Shown: piece after piece, positions 25,427-39,130 of the stretch | Layout: every line of letters begins with the position of its first letter | Position numbering within the stretch: the first letter of the stretch is position 1 | Source of the DNA: Aphelocoma coerulescens | Taxonomy: Eukaryota > Chordata > Aves > Passeriformes > Corvidae | Assembly (NCBI RefSeq): GCF_041296385.1 | Contig: NC_091013.1 | Span: forward strand, 33,764,001-33,828,000 | DNA: 64,000 bases | Reading direction: 5' to 3' | Made by a program: the position numbers and the translations under genes | The notes under the pieces: generated by a model | What the model was told of the DNA's origin: nothing | What the model saw: the letters and a program-made list of their open reading frames with translations, nothing else | Database searches by the model: none

Positions 25427-27757
25427 ACCCCCACCCCACTTACTACAATTTCAAGAACTTGTTTTATCCTCAAGGGAGAATCTCATGGTATTTCAGACAT
25501 GCTAATAATCTACATTGCCCCCTTAAAGTTTGGGGTTGGGATGCCAGCAATGTTAGTGATCTAAAATTAATGAGCTCAAACAGGAAGGAAAACAATCTAG
25601 TGGGACAATGTGTTCTTCAGCTTGTTCCAGCACTTCTGCTGATTTATGTTGGCTGCAAGCACAATAAACTGTTGCAACCAACAGCATTTGCACCTGTTGT
25701 CCTTCCTGCTTTCAGTACAAGAGTATTAGCACCACTAAACACTGCATAGGACCCAGGCCCATCATTTAATGCTTTCTTCAGAGCCATAGTTTTGCATCCC
25801 CTCTCAACCAGATCACAGATTTGTCTCTATGACACATCATTTCAACATGCCAGTTTTTGAAAAATCAGACTCAACATGCCAGTTATCAGTATTTTTGAAA
25901 AATCCGACCTCCAATATCTTTTCCGCCTTATTCATATTCCTTTGAAGAAAATTAGAGCCTGGGAAACTGCTGCTGTGAATCTTCTCATCCATATCAATTT
26001 CAAATTACTGCTGTGTTTGCAGACAGTATAGAAGATTTTAACAAACATTTATGAAACCTTTGCTATGAGGTTGACTGACTGCTCCTCTGTGATAGAAAGC
26101 TGTGATATCCATGCTGTGGTGGGAGGACTCCTGCTTTATCACAAAGCTCAGAGCCCTTCCTCTGCAGGTTCCCTGCCACTCGAACAAATGACCCCTAGTA
26201 ATTGTGTGCACTTCTGGCTCTGTATACACATTCATTTCAAAACACCAACTACTCATCTTCCTTCCACCACCTGAAGAGTCTGATCCCTGCTCCTGCTTCT
26301 TTCCAGATGGACTCTATCTCTCACCATAATCCATTAAAGACAAGAGTGATTTTTAGTTTTAACCTTTGTCACTCAGACCATCAACCCTCTCAATTACTGA
26401 TGGCATTTTAAATTCTTTTCAGTTGCTTGATAATTCGCTTTTCTCTTTGATGCTATTATTTATTAACATAGCCTCAAGAGAACCTGAGAAAATCAAAACT
26501 GGCTTTGAAGGTAACATACTGCATTTGAAAGCAGAGCCGAAAGGTAAATCTTGTTTTACCTGTCACATTTATAATGAAATAGTTCTGATTCTGATATTAA
26601 TGATGTTTGTTAATATGTTACTAATGAACAATATTTCATAGGTAAAAAGATCCCTTTACTTCTATGAGTTATGTAAATCGTGAACTTCTTCCTTCCTGTT
26701 TTGAGGACAAACAGCTGAAATCCCATTTGAAATATGCAGTTGTATTTACTTCTTGTCTGAGAAATACAGCTACAGACACAAAGTTTGATATAGAGTAAAT
26801 CAGATATAACTGATTTGCAGGGGTATAAATTAGATATAATTTGAGATGTCACCAAGATTATGCATATAAAATACAAAAATATCAGATATAATACTCTAGA
26901 AACATATCGTTTTATTATAATCAGTGACCATCAATTCTCCTCCCATTTACACTGTTGTAAAATACAGGTAATACAGCTAATATTATCCATTCTAAGGTAG
27001 TCCTTTGAACTAGAGCCAGTCACAAGGGATAGACACCTCAAATGCAACTCATTCTACCCCAAAGCTAGATGGAGGAATTGCACTGAGAAGTACATGCATC
27101 TTTCTACTCACTACACAAGAAAGAAAGACAGTAAAGTGAATTCTAAAGCAAGATTATAAGGATGAAAGAATGGGCATACACAGATGTTGCTGAGAGTAAA
27201 CTCTTGTATTGGTTCTTTCTGTGACCTTTAAGGAAAATATGCTTTTTTTTTAATTAAGAAGAGAGGTCACAGGACTCCCTCCTCATTTCTAAAATCAATT
27301 CAATCAAAAATAAGTTAAATGCAGTCACTCCAGTTATGTTAGTCCTGTTACATTACATTACAGCTGGCTTATTCCCAGGAAATTACAAACTAGATTTGGT
27401 TATGTCATGTGTTGACAGTAAAGTTCTCTGTTTAGAAAATGCTAGTTCAAAATTGTTATTACAGCTTCCCTGCCCTACCAGAATACTTTTTCAGCAGAGA
27501 ATTATGGTGCCCAGATTTAACCCAAACTTCTTAGCCTTAGTCACCTCAAAAAATATTGCTACAAACACAATGCTTCTTGTCGTATTAACTTTACGTTGTT
27601 TAATAGTAAAATGACAAGCTATGATAAGGTATTTCACATGTACATAAAAATTAGGAAAATGTTTAATTCCAAATTATAAGATGACAATATATTTAACAAA
27701 ACAGTTACTGAATCTACTTGGGAACCTGGTAAGGTGAAAACATATCCTTTAAGCCTA
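25427..27757. other. Intergenic, nothing recognised
   Basis: AT-rich non-coding sequence. A local imperfect tandem duplication lies at 25842-25908. No gene or RNA is supported. Confidence 0.6.
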
Positions 27758-28145
27758 TAGAATCATGGAATGTCAAGATATTTTCTGTTTTTCTAAAGTT
27801 GGAAGGGACCCATAAAGACCCATAAAGATAATCCTGCTTCTCTCAGGATTATCTAAAACTAAGACATATGACTAAGAGCATTTTCCAGACACTTATTGAA
27901 CTCTGACAGGCTTGGTGCCATCACCACTCCCCTTAGGAGCTGGGTGTTCCAGTAGACAACCACCCTCTCTGTGGTGAACCTCTAGTGAAGAACATTTTCC
28001 TGATGTCCAATCTAAACCTCCCCTGACAGTGCTTCATTCCATTTCCTTGTGTGCTGTCACTGGTCACCAGAGAGGGGTCATCACCCACCCCTCTGCTGCC
28101 CCCAATATCATCTCTTTTCTCAGACCTGCAAGCCAACATGAGTTT
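27758..28145 (-). mobile_element. CR1 fragment (minus)
   Basis: The plus strand starts TAGAATCATGGAATG and continues with AGTTGGAAGGGACCC, the reversed CR1 3' end. The minus strand translates to the CR1 carboxyl region containing DSTQGNGMKHCQGRFRLDIR and KMFFT. A small internal duplication of CATAAAGACC is visible near 27808-27830. The copy is truncated and non-functional. Confidence 0.88.
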
Positions 28146-31100
28146 CACTAGGAGATACCTTTTATTGAACGCTGTTCTACAGAGAGATTTTTCTCTAATG
28201 CTCCAGCCCTGAGGAGGAGCTCCAGAAACTTCTGTTTTACAAATTACTTTAGACTAGTAATTTAGGCTGTATTGTCTATTTTCATTATTCACTAACTGGT
28301 TAATTAATAGTAATTTGCTTCTATCCTAGCTTTTGGGTACCAGATACAGGAGTTATTCAAACCACAGTCCAAAAGAAGTTCAGGGAGTTCCTTCACTATT
28401 TAATCCAGTGATTTCACAAAAACACTTCATAGAACAGATGAGATAAAACTCTGCTATCATAGAGTGAAGGCAAACTGAATCAGAAACAAAAGGGAGAAGC
28501 TAAAAGGACCTGCCCATCCAATATTACTGCACATCAACCAACTCATGCCCTAATTTTTCACTTTTTACCAATTGTCCAGAGTATTAGAGACAATGCTGAG
28601 GTAACATCCTCACCACTATGTCAATCCTCTGCCTACAAGTATAGTAATACAGGAGATGCTGCACATACATGACTGTATGTATTCTGGAAGATTTTTCATA
28701 TACTAAAAAATTAGTGTAAGTTTTAATTATCTTCAACATTTTGCAAAACATATGTTATATCTGATTTTAGCATTTTTTGCTGCTCTGTGGAAGAATCTGA
28801 CACTGTTTTAGCTGTAAATTAGCTTCCCTGACAGAGTCTAACAGGGGTAAAAGTAGCCAATGCCTTGGTTCTTTGTGAGATGAGCAACAAACAGACTTCT
28901 CACTACATTACATAACTGCCATAAGTGGCTTTGTGGATGATACTTTGAGTGGTGAAAACTACATATGGAGAGAAGTTTTGCATTTATGCAAACAGCTATC
29001 ATTTCAGTAGCTACCACAGCACTAATTCCTCTGCACGTAACAAAGCCTTGCCGATTGCTGACTGCAGCCAAGTGGCATTCCAGTAGCAATGAGGGCATCC
29101 AATATAGCTTTAATATTTCACTACTCTAATTCAAAAACTAAATCATTTTAGTCCCAGTGCTTTTACTGCTGCTTGGTAAATTGGCCATGTTGTAGATTAG
29201 AGATCACATAGACAGACAATTTGGATAGACTAAGTGATGCTTTGCCTTACTTCACTGGTATATAGTACCTGCTATTAAATCTACATGGCAGTCTTGTTAG
29301 ATTAGTTTAGCTGGAAAGAGCTACTACTGGGCTAAATTAAGTTAGAATTTGAACCTTAAAGCATTAATGTCCATCAAATTTTACAATAAAAATTAACATG
29401 TCACTATATCTAATATGTCTAAAATATTACTACAACAAAGTAAGATATTATAATAATGGGAAAAGTACAAAATAAATAACCCTGCAAATGAAAATTACTT
29501 TGCATGTATTAATCCAGCTCTGCTGTTTGGCTTTTCAGAGTCTTGTTTCGATACTGTGCTGGTGATACAAAGTAAATACGATTTTGCACTGTAAGACATT
29601 TTTGCCTGTTATGCAAATATTACATTCAAATTTAGCTCTCAGAAGTATCCCATGTATTTTCTTGACACATCCATCCTGGACATGAGAAGAAATGAAAAAT
29701 GGTGTACAGTTAGTCTCCATTAACAACCCTGCTGGTAACCAAAGTAACAAACGATCCATTTTTTCACTGATCATGCCTTTTGTAATGAAAGCATCTTGCA
29801 GAGCCATCTTTAGTACTTAACAAAATTCATCATCTAACTTAAGATTACAACTCTCAAGCAGTCCTGATTTTCCCCAAGACTATTAGAAAGCCATACAGAC
29901 CACTCAAGTTCTGTTTTCATCACTATAATGTATAGTAATTTGTTATGGACTTCAGTAATAATATAGCTACCAATTTTTGTTTGATTTTTTTTATTTTGGT
30001 GCAATTCTGAACTAATATTATATTCCCAGAGTTCTCCAATTTGTTATGAACATTAATGTAAAAATCTATTTTGAAATCTATTCAAAAGCTGTGTATTACC
30101 AGAGAGCACCAACAAGGCTAAGTACAGAAGAGATTGTACAGAAGAAAAAGTACTTGGATGAGATGTTATAGTCTCTGCTTCAAAAGCCACATCATTCAAA
30201 CTGCAAACATTTTCTGTCCTACTGTACTGCTATGTCATGGATAAGTCTGGAAAATTTTTATTGTTGCATCTTTTGATTAGAACTTCTCATAAACTGCTTA
30301 CTTTGCTAAAAATATTCACTAGGATTTAAAATATACTGCCTAAGCAGGTGAATGACCTCCAGAGTACATTGCAAAAAAACAACCAAAAATTTCTGAGTTG
30401 CAGCAACCAAGTGGCTGATGCCAAGACCACCTCTGGACTGCTTAAAGTTTTAAGCAAACCCTATAATCTCAGTGTGTAAAAATATTGCAAGAAAAATCCC
30501 AGATTATCTCAATGAACTTGAAAATGCCCTCCTCTTTGGTTCTAGAATAGGTTTATTGGAGTGCAGAATCAGTCTCTGGGAGAAGAGCCAGATATTTATG
30601 CAGCCCTTGCATTTGAAACTGTACAACAATTAGTTTTGTGTATTTTGGAACTCATCAACTTCACAATGGTGACATTGTGGAGATCAAGGACAGGAGAGGG
30701 TGATTTTTACCTGCCCTACCATTCTTGGACAGAAGAAACATTTTAGGAGCTGCAGCACTGGCTGAATGCCTTGCAGATAAAAATATTTTTATTGCCAATA
30801 CTCTACCCTTATATTTAGAGGTGGAATTACACGGCATCAGTTTTTTAAAAATTGCACTAAACAAATATACATTGCAAAACACCTGTTAATTTCTAGAACA
30901 CTTTGAATTAAACAAGGAAATTCCTTCTATAATTACCAAGGAATTACTTTCCTTAGCTTCAAGAAGGTAAGAGGTATGATAACTAAACCCCATGCAAGTG
31001 GTTAATTCAATGTCTGTCTTTACAAGAGGCCTTCTGCCTCTCCATGAAAAAAGAGCAGCTGAAGTGCTCACCTTGTGTATTTTTATTAGAAAGGGTGACA

Positions 31101-33080
31101 GCATAAATTTCCTGGAATTCAAGTATGGCCATTTTTGCCTCTCTGTCCAAAGCCTGTTTATACAATTTAGGGGAGGCTGGACTAGCCCAAGCCCTGCCTC
31201 AGAGACTCTGTTGCATGGTGCATCTGACTGTGTCCAGAGCAAAGACCCAATGGCCTGGAGCACAGCCAGCAGGCTGAATAAATGTCACCTGAAAGCAGCC
31301 TAGAAGACACACTCTGGGGGCTGAGTGTTCATTCACACAGTGGGAGAGGCTTGAGGGGCACTGGGCTTCTCTGCAGCAGGGGCAGAAGGGAAACACTTGC
31401 CAGCATTTCAGGTCAGAATACTGGGAGCTGGGATCAAACTACTCCGGTGCTCCAGTTCATGAGAGCAAAGCTACTGAAAACAGTGGAGTTGGAAGGAATA
31501 ACATGAACCAAGAAATGGCAATGAGCTGCAGACCTTAGAATCAGAGAGGGTCTAAGCAGAAAAGCCTAATGTTGCAGATTCTAAAAGGATATGAATAAAA
31601 TATTTCAGTGCAACTAAGGACCAAAAGGAGACTCTGACTGTAATTACTGTACTACCCATTTGCAAAGGTGAACAAGAAAAACCTGGCCAGATACGAGTGT
31701 TCCTCCTCACTAAATGTTTTCTGATCAATTCCCACAGTGTTACATTATTACCATCCACATCTTAAATGAATCTAACTACTATAAGTGTATCATGCATACA
31801 ACTGTAGAACTTAATTTCAGAATTATTACATCATCTATTCAATTTTTTTCAGTAGAGCATGAACAGTAAAAATTTATGCTTTGGGGATCAAATACAGTTG
31901 GCATAAAATATGTATCCAGTCTAGAGATGAAGCCATCTAGAGGCAAAGGTGTATCAGGAGCCGAGTATATCCTCCCCCATTTCCCAAGGGTTTGACTGCT
32001 TGGGCCCCAGGCTTTGCAGCTGTCCAGAACCAGAACTGATTCTGAACCAGAACAGTAAGAAGTCTAATTGGTGTGACCTTCTTGTCTCTGAAGATGCTTT
32101 CAAGATGAGACTCTTGTCCTTGGTCTCTGCCTAAGCTATATGGCAGCTCTACCATGCCTAGTCTGTACCAGTGACCCAGACCTTGACTTGCTGTCTTGAT
32201 TTCCAGGCTTGATCTCAGACTTGATTCACCATTTCAGTCTTGTACAGTGATCTGGACTGTTGGATGCACCCTCACCCCTTGTCAGTGAGGTCACTGCCCC
32301 TACCTGCCCTGCTGCCACACCTCTCTCTCTCCTTCCTTTGCTGGGCAGCCCATGGTTGGACCAGATCTTCCATTACTTCCCTTGGGAGTTTGCTCCAGCA
32401 GGTCATCACCTCTGCTAAACAAAATAAAAAAAATACATCTTTTTTGACTAGTAACTACTTATTCTTGCTGGTTTGCCCCCTGAGCTGAAGAACATCAATG
32501 CCCCCTCACTGCGAGGAAGGGATTAGATGTTTTGATCTAATTGCTGTTTGATTGCCTGTTGGGATGTAAAGCAAGTTCTTGAAGTTGTGCACACTCAGAC
32601 ATTTCCTTTTATCTCTCAAATAATTTACAAGCCCTTTTCTACATCACTAGCTTTCCAACATGCTTATAAAACATTATGAGCAGAACAGCACTTCCTATTT
32701 CAGTATTTAATATAGAGCACATCATACAGAGATCCTGATCTCTAGGCATACAAGATGCCTATTTCTGTAAGTCCTCTTTGCTATGCCTTATCAAGATTGC
32801 ATATTCAGATGCTTGTCCACTAAAGTGCCCCATCCACTCACAGCAAACTGCTTTTGACAATACACTTACCCTTCCTCTTCTTTCTCAGCTCCCACGCCCT
32901 TCCTTGCCTTTTTGTTCTTATGTCCAATTTGATGAAACCCCAGTTTGGGTTTCTCTGCCCGATGAGAGCAGGGCACTTTTGCTGTCCTTCTGTGTGGTAA
33001 ATTGTCAGAATAGCAGTGTTGCTTTTAGGTGGTGAAGAATTGATGAGGCTGGTTGGGAAAACAAGCCTTGTTATAAATCT
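28146..33080. other. Intergenic, nothing recognised
   Basis: No gene is supported. The open frames (for example near 30886-31303) lack any recognisable domain and overlap each other on both strands. Part of 31980-32400 is somewhat GC-richer but unassigned. Confidence 0.6.
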
Positions 33081-33082
33081 GG

Positions 33083-33700
33083 TTTGTTGAGGAGATAAAG
33101 ATGCACACAAGGACTCTCTAATGAAAGTCAGAGAGTCCCTACTGCTGCCTCAGTACATGGAGGTGGATCAAAGTGTTTATTCTACCTCTTTTGTCAACTA
33201 TAAATTTTGACCAAATGTAACTGAGATGCTCATTAAGCTCCATTAACATATTAACTTATGCACCCCTTGAGATGCAGATGAAGGAGAACACAGGGTGTGT
33301 AATGCATGTATGACCAAATGACATGTGATTGTTCTATCCTACTGGGACAGGTCAAAAATTACAGTATAAAAGGAGGGCTTTAGGGCAGAAAAGGTTGAAA
33401 GGGAAAAACATCTCTGCCTGCTCAAGGTCAGTCAACAGACTGTGTCTCTCCTCCCAAAGGGAAGCTTTTATGCGAGCTTTGCATCTCCAACTGTATTGGA
33501 GCACAGCTGGGAATATTCATTTATACATATATAGCACTATTAGATCTTACTAATCTTTCTATGACAACACATATTAGCACTCTATAGTTGGTGCATTTAT
33601 CACCCACAATCCTGAACCTGCTTGCCTGGTGCTTCAATAAAACACACTATTCATTAATCTGGAATGTTCCTAGTCTTTACTGAATTGATCAGACCTACAA
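33083..33700 (+). mobile_element. Candidate LTR with TATA box and poly(A) signal
   Basis: The segment has the order expected of an LTR: a start near TGTTGAGGAG (33085), a 9-bp-stem inverted repeat at 33111-33138, a TATA box (TATAAAAG, 33365-33372), and AATAAA at 33636-33641. The heptamer AATCTGG occurs at 33076-33082 and again at 33656-33662 and may mark the insertion, giving 33083-33655. Alternatively the element ends at CCTACA near 33700. No internal retroviral sequence follows. Family and exact ends are uncertain. Confidence 0.5.
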
Positions 33701-34955
33701 TAATGCTATAGCAGTTTTTTCTGTGTTATTTTGCCGAGCATCAATGTAAATCCAACACACCTAGTTATCCAAAAAGGGTAGATGAGACATCCTAAGGCCA
33801 GGCAAACATTAATACCCCATTCTTTCTATAGTTTCCAAAGTGTAGTTGTATAACCAATGAAGAGATTGTTCCAAATAACTTTGTGAGACTTAACCTAGAC
33901 CTGCTAATTCCAGGGTATCCATGGAAAGGTGATTCTGAAGACAGCCTAATTCCACATCTTTTGACTCCTGAAAGAGAAGAACGGGGATTTTAATGATACC
34001 ATGAGGTCAGAGGAGCACTAGAGAAGGCAACCAACACACTGGGATGCACACAGCTGTTAGATGGAACTGCTCACATAGGCTCTAGGGAGTTGACAGACTG
34101 GAATTTAAGTCTGCAGCTCCAAAGTGCTGACCTTATGAAGCCTGTAAGACAATTCAGATAACCATGATACACCTAGGTCACTAACAGGTTGACACTACAA
34201 GGCTTGGGCACAAAGTCTTCAAAAGCTGTAGGCAGGAGACTGCCAGAGTATGTGCTCCCTTTCCTACCTACATTATGAACTTTTAACACGAGAATAACTG
34301 GCTTGTGTAGTGTGCTACACAAGAGATCTCAGGGCAGCTCTTAAGAGTTTCTTCTTCTTTGTACCAGAGAAGATGGAAATAGTGCTGCTGCACTAGCCCC
34401 TCATCCATGGCATAGCAGGAAAGTACCTTACCTACTAGATAGAGACAGGGATAATAGAGTTATCTACACCCATTGCCCAATATGACTTAGATTTTTGGTC
34501 TCAATCATAATGAAAAATAGGTTTAAATTTTTCTTTAAAATAAAGAAGCTCAGCCTGTTTCCCTCAACCATCATCTTTCCACAAGCCCTTCTACTTTATC
34601 AAAACACCCACACAATTATGCTTCAGACAGGCTTATTTCTTAATAGTTCTTTCAGCCTCTTTAAGCTGTATTTCTGGATCAATGCCAGTACTAGCTGTCT
34701 TTCTAAGGAAATAAATTTAAGTCATATCACATCTTGTCCTCCTGTTTTTATTTCTCTATCATGATTTTCAGAAATATATATTTGTTTGTGACTGGTTTGA
34801 GACCTCAGTGCTCTTTTAATTTAAATCTAGCTATTGTTCATCTTTCATTGGTCTCATAACTGCAGTTGTTCCTGCAACAGTCTTTAAGAGTTAATCAAAA
34901 AAGAACAGCCATTTATAATTGCAAAATTCACATTGAACATTATCCTAGCAGCCTC

Positions 34956-34973
34956 AGCCTAAAATTTTAGGCT
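34956..34973. repeat. 18-bp perfect palindrome
   Basis: AGCCTAAAATTTTAGGCT is its own reverse complement; the half-site CAGCCTAAAAT recurs a few bases downstream near 34979-34989. It is intergenic with no attached feature. Confidence 0.85.
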
Positions 34974-37900
34974 AGACTCAGCCTAAAATCATGTTTCATG
35001 TAGTTGAAGTATTCTTAATTACTGTCAAAATTATCTTGAGTCCTGAATTGAGAAATGGCTGATTCACTTTTGGCATGAAAGGCAAAGAAAAATCAAGAAT
35101 ATCGCCTGCTGTTGCTCTGGCTGGCTGGCTGTGTAAGATGGCTCTAATAGTGGCAAACGTTTGTCCCAAGACCACTCTGGAGCTGACTGGCCAACTTTTC
35201 TCCCAGAAGAAGGCTCAGATGGAAGGTACCTTGTTCTCTGTCTTGAGGAAGCTACTGCACTTTATCCTCAGCTTTCAGGAAGGGGCAGAGCAGAGAGCAG
35301 CACGTGGCCTGCAGTAGTCCCAGCCCGGCTGCTGCTCTGGGCAGGTCTCGTGCACAGCTCTTGCTCCTTCACTCTACAGCTATTGCTGTACTGCAGCACA
35401 TTTTCAGCAGCCCCAGGTATTGCTCCTGATTCATCACAGTAAAGATTGAGCCAAGAAATGTAATTATTTATTCATGTGTAAGGTGCCACTATGAGCAGGA
35501 AAACAAACAATTCAGTGCCTCTGCCAGCATTGGTTTTACTAAAATTGTTGCATGAGTTAATTTTTTTATCTCCATCCTCTCAGAGATAACCAGGTCCTTT
35601 TCTAGTCCAAAAAAGGATATAATTATTCTAGTTGGGAAAAAAATCAACTTCAGTCTGTACTTGAAATTTGAGGGGGAAAACAGGAAAAAAAAAGGAATTA
35701 CACAGAAGGAAAAAGCATTTTCCCCTTTTTACGTAATGTCTCAGAGCCAAAAAGGTCTCATTTCCATGCCATTTACTCATATAATAATTTCACAGGAACT
35801 GGATTTTGGGGTGGAAAGACTATTTGTGAGGAACAGGGAAAGGATGATTGTCTGTGGTAATAGCAATTATTCTCAAGCTTTAATTTTCCAAGGGAGGAAG
35901 AGGTTATTAGAGACCTATGTTTACTTTACCTGCAAGTAAGAAGCAGCAAGGGCCATACCTGGCTGCCCTTCTAGACACCATTGTTCTCCCACATTGTGCT
36001 GCCAGGGACTCACCTGCCTGTGCTGTTCTTAGCTTCTGCTATAGACAGACCCAGCCTCTCAAAGGCACATCCGTTCTCCTCAGCACCATCCACTCATTTA
36101 CTTAAAGCAAACCTCCTGCAAATCCAGCTCCTCAAAGGCAGCTGAGTGCTCCAGAAGAGAATTTGGCTTCAACATTTACAGACAGCAAAGGGGCATGATT
36201 GAGCAGCAAGGGGATGATTAACTGCCACCTAATCCTGCTTGTCTTCAGCCTCCAATCTCCCCTGCTGCCTGTGCTTTGGGCTTCAGGAAAGGGCCTGAAG
36301 GAAACCTGGACAGATGGAAATTCCCAGTTGACACTTCCTTTCTTTATATCTTTTCCCCTTAGGCTTTAGGTTTAACAGGCTACACATATATTTGCACATA
36401 GGTTAATACTGCAAGGAATCATCTATATTTGATTCTGCCTCTGTGTTTGATGCATCACTTTTTTAAGCTTTAGCTTTATTAACCACACAGGTCTTCTGTT
36501 AAGTTTCCTTTAAGGCAGAAATAGCATAACAGTAATATTGCATACAGTTAAATTCTCAGTACAGGAAACTGTATCAAAAAATACAATCCTCTAATTTTAA
36601 TTCAGTCTCCCTTGGGTTGAGACTGAGAAGTTTGAGCTGAAGTGCATCATCCAAAGTTATAAGAAAGTGAAAACAATTGTATTAAAGATTGCATAGCTGA
36701 TTATTTTTTTAGCACGGACTAGACCATAAACATCTTGCACATTAGTGAGCACTTACACACTGTACCAAAAACTACCAGTTAAGAGCAAAAACCTACCCAG
36801 CCTAGCCTTTGAAACAGAGCAAAAGGCCCAGAGGCATCAAGTACTGTAAAGCCCTGAAGCTCTTTCAGTAGAGGAACAAGTAAATCCTTTGTTCTTCTCC
36901 AGATCTTTCTCTTCTCACGGATACATCTAAGGCTTTATCCCACCTGAACTTCAACAATGTTTTCAACCCTATAATTTCACTGGTTACAATTCCAGTGGCT
37001 GAGCATTCCTGGAGTAAACATGCCAAATGGCTTCTGTGTGAATCTTGTGATCGCCCAGCCTCTCTGCCAGGTGAACCACATTAAAAAGACTTGAAAATGT
37101 GTCCTTTAAGCTGTGGAGTCTCTCCCATATCCCTGAAGTCTAAAAGCACCTCACAGTCAGATTTTTTCCTAAGCAAGCGCAAGAGCACCCAGAGAAGAGT
37201 ATAAGGGAACTTACTTCCATGACCTCTGAAGCATGGTTATGGGGCTGCCTTCTGTGGAGACAGACGCCCCATTTCAACCAGAGTTTCTTGCCCCCCCCAT
37301 ACTTCCTTCAGCCTTGACTCCCATTCTGCCCACTTTGCCTGCCAGTTCATTCTGCTGGTACAGAACAGGAGCCGTGGTCCCTTCTGCCTCGCTGCCACAA
37401 GGACCAGCATGATCAAAACTCAGCAGCTGGGGAGGAGGTAAGCAGGCAGCTTTTGTCCCTGATGCCCACTGACTTGACTTTCTCATAGGTATATAACATG
37501 CAATATTCCCATGTTGAAGCACAGGCAAGTTAAAAATAATTCTGTCACGGGAATACTACCTCATACTCATAGTGGCATTCTCCATTTTCATAGTCACATA
37601 GCACAAGATTAAAATATATCAAGACCTGTACAATGATCAAAAATGTTTCAGCGACCTTTGCCCTCCCTTTCCATAAAGGATGGGAGGGAACTTACACACT
37701 GGTGTAGTCAGGTTCTACTGGTACAGCAAACCATGTAATACAGGTACAGCTGCTGGCCTAAGGAAACTATTCTGAAATGGCTTAAAATGAGATTTTAAAA
37801 AGAGCTGGTTTGGGGCCAGCTTTTGCCTTTGTTTGGAAGAATTAAGTGAATTACCTCTCTGAAACAAACATAAATTATTCCTTTCATATATACATTCAAT

Positions 37901-39057
37901 AACCTATTTTTTGCCTATTTCACTGCCTGTGTATTTGAGCTTTCTGGTATCTTGCCCTTGAGTGAGCCATAATTTATAAAAATTCAGATTTGTGCTGGGC
38001 AAGAAAGGGAAGAGGACCCTGGGAACCAAGGGCTGCAACCATGAGAGCTGAAAGTATTTGGCTGATGGTTTGTAACAGATGGCTTACCTTAAACACTACA
38101 TTTCCTTCCCTAAGTGTATAGAAAATGATTTAAGTCATTAGAACATGGTGTTAAATATAGCACTGATGTTCTCCTATTTAAGAACCATCTTTCCCTCCAA
38201 AATGGTGGCCTACCGCCCAAGAATTCATCACAGGACTTCTCTTCAGTGCGAGTTTAGGATTTACCAACCCATCCACCTATTTCCCTTGTGAGAGAGCTCC
38301 ACGTTGTGGGAGGAAAGTGCACAGGAGCAACAAAAACAAGGGATGCTGAGAAGAGAAAGCATTACCCAAAATTTACTCAGCTATTTCACTAATCAGTTTT
38401 CCATGGTAAGAATGTCAGGCAAAACTGTAATCTTTCTTTTTTCAGAGGGAGTAGACTTATGATAACAATATTGTTTTATCCTGGTCTTCCCAGGCATGTT
38501 AGATGCAGCACAGAAATGGGGAAATAGAGAGCCATCCAAGTCCAACCAACTATTTAAATACAGACCCAGCCAAGCTGATGGTAAGTTTAGATGTCTTGGA
38601 ATCATAGGCACAGATCAGCATCCAGAAACAGCTAAATCTGAAGCTAATAAATGTGTTCATCTTGCTAAAGCAATTATTTAAAGTGTGTGTATTAGAATTG
38701 TGTATGCTGTCATATCATACCTGTTTAGTTTCTCAACCCATTTTAGACTTTAAAATCTAAACATCATGCTTACCTCTCTTAAGGGAAGTTAATAAAGGAG
38801 GTAGTGCCTATTAGTTATCTAAAATGCAGGATATGAGAATCAGAATGCCATGTCCTTTAAAAATGAAGTTGCTTAGTACCATAAAATTTTGTTTGTGTGC
38901 CATGATTGGGTGACATTTTGTTGTGCCGATTTTGTACCTGGCAAAAACTTCAATGAAAAAAATATTCTTCCACCTTGCTAGTGACAGTGATCAGCCCATT
39001 CTTTGTAACAATTTTTTCTCATTAGGCCAAATTCTGCCCCCACTCTGGGTGGCAGGC

Positions 39058-39130
39058 AATTTTTATTATTTTATTATTATATTTATTATTATTATTTTAT
39101 TATTTTTATTACCCCTTTTATTACCCCTTT
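39058..39130. repeat. TTA/TTTA microsatellite
   Basis: Imperfect TTA repeats with two TTACCCC-type interruptions at the downstream end. Confidence 0.85.
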
